A stretch of DNA of 64,000 bases from Ceriagrion tenellum (taxonomy: Eukaryota; Arthropoda; Insecta; Odonata; Coenagrionidae), in assembly GCA_963169105.1 (NCBI GenBank), contig OY720643.1, positions 82,009,696 through 82,073,695 of the forward strand, given 5' to 3'. A model generated the notes under the pieces. The model was given only the letters and a program-made list of their open reading frames with translations, was not told where the DNA came from and searched no databases. Positions 54,540 to 64,000 of this stretch are shown here, piece by piece; the stretch's first letter is position 1; each line of letters begins with the position of its first letter. Position numbers and translations under genes: made by a program.

Positions 54540-55060
54540 AGCACCAAACGGTACCGGTGAGCGTTATCGGCCTAGGTTATCTATATTTTTTACATCGCAT
54601 CATAACATTTTCTTTGTATTCTGGATGGCGGATTCATTAGGGGTCGGTATGTACATTTTTCGATCCCGCCTTAAAGAGCACAATCCGATTTCACGCGATG
54701 GTGACCGCATTTAACGAACAAATTGACCCTTCGTCGATCCGGTAATCCGACCAAGCCGGGAAGTGGTTCTGTAAACGAATTCCGATATCCTTACCACGCG
54801 TTCGAGACGGGAATTCCCAACTCAACCACCCACCCCCCCTGCCATCCGCCCTTCTGCTTGCCATTTTAATGAGGGGGGTAGGGCCTGTCCCTCCCCCTCC
54901 TCTCAACCCGCATCCCACCCTTATAGGGACTTGGCCTCGGTGGGGATTTTGTGTTTGCTGGTGTCTGTTAAGGGCGAATGTATGTGTATGTCCACAATGA
55001 ACCGATTCTCTCTCGTTTTGACTTCCTACTATCAAGACTAGTGACGTAAGAACCAGACTC
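54540..55060. other. GC-rich island
   Basis: Markedly richer in GC and CpG than the flanks, with C-runs (CCACCCCCCCTGCC) and a long minus-strand open frame (54691-55161, 156 codons) translating to a low-complexity R/G/P-rich chain. No known domain. It may be a promoter or unstable exon region; most likely the open frame is compositional. Confidence 0.35.
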
Positions 55061-55239
55061 CTAGTAGGGTTAGGTAGTTTCACAGAGAATTGACTGGGGG
55101 ATGTCATGTTCAGTACATAAAGCAATACAATGTTGGGATAATGAGCTATGCAAACTGTCACACTTCTATATGACCTCTATATTTTAGACTAAATCTTTTA
55201 TCTAAAGTCAAAACTATTTTTTTTCCGAAAAATTTATTA
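55061..55239. other. No recognised feature
   Basis: Spacer before a LINE tail. Confidence 0.35.
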
Positions 55240-55790
55240 TTATCTACATCTACGTAATACCCTGCGAGCCACCATGAGGGTGTGTGGCACGGGGTGAAGA
55301 TCACCAAACATGCACTATTGCCATGCAAGTAGGATATTTAAGATTTAAGGGAGATATGCTAGATAATAGGGCCACATGCATCAAGATGGTTAGTATCTAC
55401 ATAATAAGAAAGGGATTATTGGTTGTCATTACATGCATCATACACTACAGACTACTCTAACTATATTTCACCTAGCAATCCCTTTGCTACGCTTCCTATG
55501 GTTCTCTCTTATGGTACGCGGGAAAAATGACATTATAAATCTATCGGTACGACAATCTATCTCTCTAATCTTGTTAATCTGATCAAACCTAGCATAATAC
55601 GCAGGGGTTCTCAATATATATCTAACGTCATCTGTGAACAAATCGGTTTCGAATTTACTTAAAAGGTTTAACCTAAATTTTAACCTGCGTTCTGATAGTA
55701 ATTCCCATCCTAGTTCTTCTATTAAATACGTAACACTTATACAATTATCATAACGGCCTTTGACAAATCTTACGAACAATTATCTTACGA
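55240..55790 (-). pseudogene. LINE family L, divergent subfamily, copy 8
   Basis: Minus strand; the 3' end at 55242-55300 carries the inverted signature (TACCCTGCGAGCCACC) and a TAGATG-type tail. The open frame 55468-55779 encodes FVKGRYDNCISVTYLIEELG, WELLSERRLKFRLNLLSKFE, TDLFTDDVRYILRTPAYYAR, FDQINKIREIDCRTDRFIMS and FFPRTIRENHRKRSK. It is truncated at its 5' side just before the RAARFVK block. It pairs with copy 4 (17.4 kb) as a subfamily distinct from copies 1-3. Confidence 0.87.
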
Positions 55791-56118
55791 ACTCCAAGAA
55801 ACTATGGCATATCAGAACTTGATAATAAAATTTGGGTAATTAAATGCTGAAGAGATATGTTCAAAATGTCATTTATCCCGCAATACATAAGAACGCCTGC
55901 CAATGAGGCATTGAAGAAAGTTAGCCGATAGGTAGTGTTGCTGGTTAGTTGACTTGCTCCCTAACGCCTTTTTTTTAAATCTGCCACGTAACACTAGCAT
56001 CACGTTTCACATTATCCCTGTATGACTCTTGTATCACATTGACGCAGTTGCAGTTCAAAATAATTCAATATTTTTTGTAGCATTTATTGTATCCCTATAG
56101 TTTAGCATTTATATACTA
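55791..56118. other. No recognised feature
   Basis: AT-rich spacer; no feature seen. Confidence 0.35.
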
Positions 56119-56582
56119 TATACCGTATAAACTCGTGTGAGAGTCGCAGAGGTTTTTCCCAGAAATCGCAGCCGAAAATGAGGGTGCGCCTCACACGAAT
56201 TTTTTATCTGCCTGCCTTACTCTCAAGTCCTCGGAGAGCCGTTCGTTTTTTACGCGGCTGACGGTTGGGTTTTTTGCATTAAACGTGTTCTCATTCCCGC
56301 TCGTCATCACTTACAGCAAAATATAATTTGTTAAAGTTAAATACAGTTCAAATGACCCATACTTACAGCGACTGCGACTTGTGCATTAGGAAAATGGTGA
56401 GGGAAAACGGCATTTAAATCAGAGCTCGGTGTGACTATCCGGAAGGATTTGATAATTGCCGAAAGTTCGAAGTTAGGTCCGCTAAACCTCGTGATAGGAG
56501 AAAAAAATCCCCAAAATGTTTTCTTCAACTTCAACGCTTAAAAAGAGGGGTGCGCCTCTTACACGCGTTTATACGGTATATA
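56119..56582. mobile_element. Non-autonomous TIR transposon (about 460 bp)
   Basis: The left end TATACCGTATAAACTCGTGT continues GAGAGTCGCA; the inverted right end TATACCGTATAAACGCGTGT continues AAGAGGCGCA. The ends pair over about 30 bases with few mismatches and are flanked by TA-rich sequence, compatible with a TA target (Tc1/mariner-like), which I infer only. No transposase; the minus-strand open frame 56337-56534 is unrecognised. Confidence 0.75.
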
Positions 56583-57099
56583 TTTATATTATAGCCTATA
56601 TTTTAGCATTTTATAGCATTTATAGTAACTATAGTGCGTGTTTTTGGAAGCTACATGAACATTATAGCGCATGTTGGTGATAACCTACCACCTGTCAAAC
56701 ACCCTTCAGGTGGCTTGTAGGGTAATATATGTATGTATATATGTGAGATATGTTAAAATGCACAATCTGTGGCGATTTAATCTGACACAATAGAGAATGC
56801 TATGTGATGCAATGTTGTGTGGTAAAACATTGCAATGAGCTTTCATTAATCATCATTAGCATTTATTTCCGAAAACCGGTCCGCTTTATTCTATCATTCC
56901 TTTATATTAAATGCTAACTCTCTTACCCTCAATGTACATCTAGTCGAGACCAAATGTGCCATATCCAAACCGGTGCGAGCATAATAAAATGATGAATAAC
57001 TTAGTTTTCCACAAAAGATTACGAAGGAATTTCACCAGGTTACTGCAAATACCATTCATTCGGTACGAGCATGATATCCGCTATCAATTACCAAGATTC
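56583..57099. other. No recognised feature
   Basis: AT-rich; TATAGCATT-type simple motifs near 56600-56640. Confidence 0.35.
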
Positions 57100-57320
57100 T
57101 ATACGTGGAAACGAAGCCTGGATACGTCATAATGAGCATCGGAACAGGCTAAAAGGAGTAGGAATGGGTTATACGAGAAGATTCAGCGGAAAAATCAGGA
57201 TGGCTATGGTAATGAATGAACGGGTCAGAGATGAATGAGGCTTGGATATCTCACTAATGTAAACATATGACTATATACTTCATCTCTTTGATCATGCAGG
57301 GAGAATGAATGAGAGTTAAA
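57100..57320 (+). pseudogene. LINE RT C-terminal fragment, family K, copy 2
   Basis: The translation across frames reads YVETKPG / GNEAWIRHNEHRNRLKGVGM, GYTRRFSGKIRMAM and NERVRDE then stop, GLDIS, then LFDHAGRMNES. This aligns with the family-K copy at 42.3-42.5 kb (GSETWVCPERHKSCLNAVGM, SYLRSVWGKSRMDRVRDEW, FGHVERMDES). It sits immediately upstream of the family-L copy at 57.4 kb. Confidence 0.7.
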
Positions 57321-57399
57321 CAACCTGGAATACCTGCAAGCGTGATCATGGAGTTAGCGCCACGGATTGCACCATTCTTAGAAATTATGTGTAGCAAAT

Positions 57400-58825
57400 C
57401 ATGATCCCAAGTCAACTTACCCCGAGAGTGGAAAATACCCAATGCCACACCAATATTGAAAAAAGAAAACAAAAATAAACCGGGAAATTACCGGTGTATA
57501 TCGTTGACATCGCTTTTGTACAAGATCCTCGAACACATTGTAGCAAACAATACCACCTTCCTGGATAATCGACACTTCTTAAAAGGCAGTCAGCACAACT
57601 GCCGGAAGGGCACATCCTGCGAAACACAGCTTGGGCTCTTCCTTGTAGACATCCTAAAATCAGGCGAATCGGCAAAGCAAGTTGACGCAATATTCCTTGA
57701 TTTCAAGAAGATATTCGACAAATTCCTTTGTCATAAAAATTCATAAACAAGTAGTAATGGTAGTAATAGCAGTGCTAAATATGTGAACAAAACAGTGAAG
57801 TGAATACGGGACTCTCTCAGTGTTCGCATACAATGAGTTATTTTTGGTATTAGCTCTGATATGGTTAGAGCTACATTCGGGGTTCCACAAGGAAGCGTAA
57901 ACGGACCTCTCTAATTTTTTTATATACAAATGTCCTAAGTTCTCGAGTTAACAGTAAACTAAGTATATTTGCAGATGATACTTTCATTACCGGGATATTA
58001 GCGAGACGCGGAATCAGAAGTTAAGTCATCGGACTTTTCGGATCGGACTAGAGTGCCAGGAGTGGGGGCTGAAACTAAATTTTAGTAAATGTACCACAGC
58101 ACACTTCTTGCATCACACCAACTCCATGTCTCATTCAGGGTGGAGTAAACATAAAGGCCTCATAAAAAGTCAAATGCCAAGGAATTACCTTAACTTCAAT
58201 TTTAACTAGGAAAACACACATACAAAACATATCCGGCACAGCATTAAAGAAACTAGATTAATCAAGCATTAGATAGGAAGGTCCTTGGGTGAAAAAGTAA
58301 TAAAGATGTACTACTTTGCTATGGTTAGGCCACACCTCGAATATTCCGCGAGGATTAAACCAAATAAATAAATAAAATACAAAGGAAAGCTGCGCGCTTC
58401 GCTAAAAATTGTTACGAGCGAACATATAGCATTTCTCAGCTTCTAGATGGATTAAGTTGGGAACAGCTAGAGATTCGGAGGCTGCGCGTCATACTTAGCT
58501 TGCTTGAGAAATTCAGAACTAGTGTGTTTCAGAGTGACACAGAGAACATCATAATGGCGCCATAAACATTAAGAAGTGTGACAGAAGCGATAAAATACGA
58601 GAGGTACATTGCCGAACAGATAGATACAAAAATTCGTACTTTCCACGCAAAATAAGTGACCATAGTGAAATTGAGCCCCACTTAAAGCACATCCATAATA
58701 CAATTCACCATTTCACCTCCCAAAATCTTATCCGTAACATATTTACACGGCTGGTGTCCTAACACCTCATGCCAAACGCCAATTCGGTGACTCGCAGGGA
58801 TGTGTGAGACTATGTGGATAAACAT
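57400..58825 (+). pseudogene. LINE family L, copy 9 (most complete RT)
   Basis: The longest family-L relic. The open frame 57456-57746 encodes KKENKNKPGNYRCISLTSLL, YKILEHIV, FLDNRHFLKGSQHNCRKGTS, CETQLGLFLVDILKSGESAK and VDAIFLDFKKIFDK (motif A with the first catalytic Asp). After a frame loss it continues with SSDMVRATFGVPQGSVNGPL (motif B, about 57855-57908), IFADDT (motif C, 57964-57981), the CQEWGLKLNFSKCTTAHFL block (about 58050-58110), HLEYSARI, RKAARFAKNC, LGWEQLEIRRLRVILSLLE and FRTSVFQSDTENI, then the 3' UTR ending near 58825. All catalytic motifs are present but in different frames, so it is dead. No ORF1 or endonuclease upstream. Confidence 0.9.
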
Positions 58826-58907
58826 TGGATAATTTATTTATAACTTGCATTTAGAACCTCGAGAAGATAATTAATGCCGTACTTTTGTACATATCTGGTA
58901 AATAATT
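58826..58907. other. Spacer between opposed family-L relics
   Basis: Short AT-rich interval; nothing recognised. Confidence 0.35.
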
Positions 58908-59045
58908 CACCTCTCTTATTTTACCAATTTTGCAATACCTACAGATATCAAATGGAGAGATAAATGGATAAAAGGTGTCAAATTATATTCTCTGTGTCTC
59001 TTTGAAACACACCTGTTCCGAATTACTCAAGGAAACGCAGACATG
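58908..59045 (-). mobile_element. LINE family L fragment, copy 10
   Basis: The minus strand reads SLLE-FGTGVFQRDTENII (from about 59045 to 58980) and then, after a short insertion, the segment matching DRCDKIREI (about 58912-58945). It lies 80 bases after copy 9 in opposite orientation. Confidence 0.65.
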
Positions 59046-61904
59046 AATACCCATTTAAGGGCTATAAATATACCTTTCTATGAATATTCCAGGTTACCAA
59101 GGAAATCCTTATACATGTTCTGAGAGAAAAATTATGCACAAGTACAATCTATCAAGTACAATTTGGGCAATTTCTAAGCACTTAAGGAAACTAAATAAAA
59201 GAATACGGTGCGTACTCTTGAAGCTGTACAATGATGGAAATTTCTATTGAATAAGTTTGGAGCATGTAATTTAAAAAGAAGCAACCAACTTTGCAACGAA
59301 TACAATGCTTTCCAGACGGGATTAAAACATACCCATAAGATTTCAGAAGAAAAGTGTTTCGGAAGAAAATCTTGCTGATAAGTTCACATTATATGATTCG
59401 GGTATGACCGTCTTTTTAATCTCCATTAGTCCAAGGTATGTACTGCTATATGTATGAACCAGCTAGTCTATCAGGACACCCACATTTAGAGGCAAGATTT
59501 GTACTCCATTATTAAGCTTATTTATCCGGGAAAAAATTTCTATAATTATTTTCTCATACACAACTTAAATTTTGTTTCAAGCAACCGCAGTAACGTATTT
59601 ATTTTAGTGTTTTCATTTTTGACCAATTTTTACGGATTCTACTTCACAGTGTGTTTCCAAAGGGAATAAATAGTTCACAAATGATCTGGCATTGTTTTAT
59701 AGCTAAAATAAACAGTTGTGCGTTATTTTTCATTGACTACATTGCCCTTTTAAGTGAAAACCAATACTGCAATATCCGACCAATTATATTACACACCTAC
59801 AAAATTATTTGCTAGAATAGGCTTCGCTAGAACTCCGCTGTGCCATTAATTTCACGGCGATTAATTTAAGTGTCTAGACCTGCGAAAACGAATTACCAGA
59901 GTAAATTTTATAGCAAACATCAAATATCGCTGCGGAAATAATGAAAATATTTCATTGGATTTATACATCTTTTGTATTTTCCACTACAGAAACGGAACAT
60001 AAGCCATTAAGAATGGCTGATTTACGATCGTATTGTTCAGACTAAATAATTATATTTTGTTTAGAAGTGAAATACCAGAAGGTTTAATAGCTTTTATAAA
60101 CTGACTCAATTTTAACAAATATTTCGTACGTGAAACACGAGCAAAGACCCACAAATGAATTTCAGATTTGAAGGTATATAATGCTTGGAATGAGTTTCCA
60201 AATCTCCATTTTTATGAAAAAATCAGAAATATGGAATAAAGGCAGAAAATGCGATGGAAATCATACAAAAATATAAATAAGTACTGTAATATTTATAATA
60301 TCAATTCAAAACCTAATGGTAATTATCTCTCAATACTTCACTTTACAGTATTATATAATGGCATTGCAAGGTTCTTCAAGAAAAACTGAAGTGAGGTTTT
60401 ACTGTGTTGCTGTTTTTTTAGCTTAATTTCAGCATTGATACTTTTTAAGTCAAAACCATTAAATGTATTGATGTATGTTACCACCAGATCACATGGTCAA
60501 CTTTTAAGTGGTATTTTCTAATTAATTGAAACTGAAATTAACGCTGCATATATTAAATCGCTATAACGGCATAAGCCATTCACATAGATATTCAATGTCT
60601 TGTATTTATCACTTCGCAAAAACTGAATTGGCAAGTAGATGACAGAAACGGGAATTTTCCTCTGCGATTAAATTCGATTTGATAGCACAGTTACAACAAA
60701 CCAAACGTCCTTTTTTTCAATGATTTGTGTAACTTATTCAGGAAGATAAGAAAAATTCGACATGATTATTTAACTAACGCTTAAAATTTTAGTTGCATAC
60801 TGGGCAAGGAGGACTAATTAAGAGAGTTTAGCCATTAAAATGGTCATAAATCAGCCAATAAAACCGTGAAATAGAATTAAGCTGGTACTAGTTTGGAGCA
60901 GAGCTTTAACCTACGTTTTTCATTAATTGCTTTTACAAAATGCATTACCCACCCTGCACCTAGTTTCATCACAATGTTCGGTGGCAAGTTACTCGTTAAC
61001 ATACAATTAGGCCATAATACGCTTCTACTCCGTGAGCCACAGCTCAGGTGGCGCTTTAGAAAATTAAAATATTGTCAAAAAGAAGTTAGAGACGTAAACA
61101 AAGAATGGCCATGCTAATCGATGGGCAGCCAAAAGACAGTCAATCATTTAAGCAACTGTTAACGATTCAAAAGTATTCGTCTTTTTATTTATACACACGA
61201 ACAAGCAGGAATTTGAGGTAAACACACGATGAAGGCAGGAGTTCTATTATTTACTACGGGTCAATCCAAAATCTACAATCTACCACGCACGCATTTACAT
61301 CCCCGCATGTTAGTATAGCAATCATGCACCTCATACGAGTATGTAAGAGAAAAATCGCACTAGCTGAACCGGGCGTACGCATTATTACTCATAAGGGGGA
61401 AGAATAATGAAATAAATCTATGGTGGCACTTTAAACAATCCTATTAAACTACTTTATTTCATCAAGCACCATTTTTGATATTGGCTATATTCATTTTTAA
61501 TAACATTTAACAGTACCTTGAAAATGACGCAATGTTTGTATTTAATCAATTGGCGAAACAAAGAACTCCCTGTTTTATTTATACAAAATTTGCAGAAACT
61601 TTGTTTCGCTACCTTCTAAGTAAAAACTACGAAGCACATATGTGCGAGGGGGCGTGGTGCACGAGTGCTTACGACATTATTAATAATTTTATTTATGTAG
61701 TCCATAAGGTCGAAGGTAACGTACAGGAGTGAGAAAAAAACGAATCTCATTGAAGCGTTATAATGAAAATTTCTCTGGAAAGTGTTGTGCTATTATCATC
61801 TGCTCCACAGCTTGGGGCTGGGCATGCCTTCGTCTGTTGCATGCTTTTATTCCAATCTTCTTCTTGCTCTCTCTTCCTGTCTTACAACTTCCATTACCCT
61901 CTGT
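59046..61904. other. No recognised feature
   Basis: 2.9 kb of AT-rich DNA. Open frames 60893-61117, 61532-61732 and the first half of 61729-62145 show no domain. No tRNA boxes or inverted termini noted. Confidence 0.35.
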
Positions 61905-62580
61905 AAGTAAGACGAAGACTAAAATCCTTGTATGCGGAAGGGGGAAAATGAATGCAGAAGTCACCCTGAGAGGAGAGAAGTTAGAGCAAGTGGATTCCTT
62001 CACCTATCTCGGAAGTACCATCATGTGGTACTTCCATCATCAAGAAGTACATCAAACGACGGACATCAAACGGAGAATTTCCCAAGCTAAGAAGGCGTTC
62101 ATGGGAAAAAGACATTTGCTGGGTTCGAAGAAGATAGGACTTTAAACCAGGAAACAGTATGTGAATCCTTCGTGTGGAGCGTAGCACTCCATGGATCGGA
62201 AACATGGACCGTTGGAAAAGCTGACCAAAATAGACTAGAAGCCTCTGAAGCCAGGTGCTGGAGGAGGATGCTGAAGATAAAATGGACGTCAAAATAAGAA
62301 ATTATGAAGTGTACAGAAGAGTTGAAGAGGAGAAACCATATAGAACATTATAAAGAAAATAAGAACGACATGGATTGGACACACCTTGAGACACAATGGG
62401 TATGTGGGGAACATAATTGAAGGTGAAATAGAGAGAAAAGTCTCCAGAGGAAGACCCAGGAATAATTTATTGGACCAAATAAAGACGAAAGTAGATTAGA
62501 AGAGATACCAGGATGTAAGGGAACAAGCATTAGATAGGGAAGGATGGGGGACTGCAGTCAACCAATCTTGGGATTGACCG
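61905..62580 (+). pseudogene. RTE-like LINE, family R, copy 6
   Basis: One of the best-preserved family-R copies. The open part, to 62145, encodes KTKTKILVCGRGKMNAEVTL, RGEKLEQVDSFTYLGSTIMW, then an inserted YFHHQEVHQ, TTDIKRRISQAKKAFMGKRH and LLGSKKIGL. Across later frames follow TRKQYVNPSCGA/VWSVALHGSETW, TVGKADQNRLEASEARCWRR, MLKIKW, RTTWIGHTLRHNGY, IEGEIERKVSRGRPRNNLLD and EQALDREGWGTAVNQS, ending TTGGGATTGACCGATGA with an ACATCCCGACAATGACA tail. Post-catalytic RT only. The insertion near 62020-62048 creates a snap-back hairpin. Confidence 0.88.
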
Positions 62581-64000
62581 ATGACATCCCGACAATGACA
62601 ACCGATGACACTAAGAGTAACATTACTTTATTTAAACACCTTGAATATTATAATAAAATACTAAGTCTAAACAGTAACGTACGCATTGTAATTTCTTGGA
62701 CATTCTTACTTGGTGGCTTATACAACAAAATTATTATTAAACCTTGAATGGACAACAAAAAGCATTCACCCCTTTCAATATAAACTGAACAAAATTTAAC
62801 GCCTATGGTCATTAGCTATAAATTATACCCAAGATATCAAAGCAGACTATCTCCATCAAATAGATTTCTGGCGTGTCTACGTTGAAATTTCTGAGAGATA
62901 TGGAAAATCATAGCAATTTTTCCTCCAAGATACAGCAGCAGACAAGCGTGTACAGCTGATTCAAATTACGACCAGGAGGGCAATGACAAGATCTAAGAAC
63001 GTAAATACACGAATACCCACGATAAGATCGTGCACAATTCCGCCAAGGAAGGAGGGTTTTGCATGTCGTACGCTAAACGTAACTCAAGGCGGAAGAGAAG
63101 AGGAAGTCAATTTTATCATAAATTATGGCAAACGTGAGAGGGTATTGTCACCATAGCAGTGAAATGAGAATTTTATTGACGCTGTCAATTTTTTCCTTCA
63201 ATGGTCAGTTCTCATGCAAACTCTTTCTACTTTTATATCATGCTTTTCAAGGGATTAAGAATTTTTAACCAAAGTATTCGCAGCAGCTAATACGTCCATA
63301 GCAGTGTAACCAAAGCATATCCAAGCAATATCATTTAAATCCTCTCTGAATTAAGAGCATAGATTTTTAATTGAATGAATGTGACCACAAGAATGACAGG
63401 TATGCTTACATATTAAAACGTCCTTATTGACAATAATGGAATTCGCTTTCCTAATATTCTCACTCCTCTGCAATACGCTGCATAGACATTTTAACGGTGT
63501 TTTAAAGCCAATGTTCATTTAAAGGTGTGATATGCTTCTCACCAACTTATGACATCCTGATGAGTGCCCAAATAAATAGAAGACAAACTGTTGCCATCCC
63601 AAAGGGAAAAAAAATCCTGTAAAGCTCAAAAACTTATTCGACAAATAAAATAATCTAAATTATAACCTAATAATATAATTCATCTCTTCATTTCATCTCC
63701 AACTGAGCCTATTTCAATCTGCTATTCATTCATAAATTATTGCATTCAATCTGGTATCCGTCAGGTTTGATGCCTGACTTAACCATCGGATTATTTTGAA
63801 TTTTTTGAAGCTGGTTCTTCCTCCGTCAACTTATTTTGTGCATTTCTTAATTCTCCGTTCAATCCTTCCTCTTTTATTTCTCCAAAAATGTTTTAAGTAT
63901 TCGCTTTCGAAATTTTTAAGTTTTTATTTCACTTAGCTTTCCTTGTCTCTATTCGTTGGCCTAAGTAAACTCTAAGCTTGTATTAATTGTGTAGAATATT
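62581..64000. other. No recognised feature
   Basis: AT-rich DNA to the end of the window. No supported gene, repeat or RNA. Confidence 0.35.

Noticed and set aside
54691..55161. 156-codon minus-strand open frame as a host gene
   Set aside because: GC-island composition gives long open frames by chance; the translation is R/G/P-rich with no recognisable domain. Kept only as a GC-island observation.
1..64000. CRISPR array or bacterial operon
   Set aside because: No regularly spaced direct repeats, no gene packing, and LINE/SINE/MITE content typical of a eukaryote.

Overview
This is a window of a eukaryotic nuclear genome, most likely an arthropod and plausibly an insect with a large, repeat-rich genome. 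The sequence is AT-rich and has no operon-like gene packing. No open frame has the length or domain content of an intact host protein. Nearly everything recognisable is a decayed transposable element. The species cannot be named from sequence alone. I found no convincing host exon, rRNA gene, functional tRNA gene or CRISPR array.

Layout: 0.8-2.1 kb, a LINE reverse-transcriptase (RT) pseudogene of the CR1/L2/jockey-like type ('family L', 3' tail rich in TAGATG). 3.6-4.5 kb, two adjoining copies of an RTE-like RT ('family R', 3' end TTAGGATTGAACGACCAAT plus ATG repeats). 8.6-9.8 kb, a minus-strand RT of another LINE group (YMDDLKLYA motif), followed by an LTR-like block. 10.2-15.6 kb, three tRNA-derived SINEs of two families, further LINE 3' ends and a foldback element. 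16.6-18.0 kb, two minus-strand family-L copies. 18.9 kb, a piggyBac-type MITE. 19.7-23.2 kb, two family-R loci, a Tc1/mariner-type MITE and a near-perfect 186-bp palindrome inside a 12-bp duplication. 26-32 kb, family-R and family-L copies, a 500-bp unclassified repeat present twice, and a nested inverted-repeat structure. 35.8-44 kb, tandem repeats, LINE fragments, a different RT family ('family K') at 42.1 kb and an inverted-repeat pair at 43.8 kb. 46.6-53.5 kb, SINE heads, a SINE with perfect 12-bp duplication, family-L copies, an RTE-like element inserted into a family-L element with 8-bp duplication, and a family-R copy split by an insert. 55-62.6 kb, more family L, K and R copies and a TIR element. 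The remaining stretches are AT-rich DNA in which I recognise nothing.

The most interesting shared theme is a short module, CTGATGA - small hairpin - GAAAC, found at seven places (about 14.25, 22.44, 30.1, 31.24, 43.9, 44.0 and 52.2 kb). It usually lies in inverted pairs and once inside an insertion with a 12-bp target duplication. It resembles the core of a hammerhead ribozyme, which is known in terminal repeats of Penelope-like retroelements. An extra nucleotide between CTGATGA and the hairpin departs from the consensus, so catalysis is unproven. All repeat identities come from comparing copies by eye within this window plus knowledge of the families; no searches were run.
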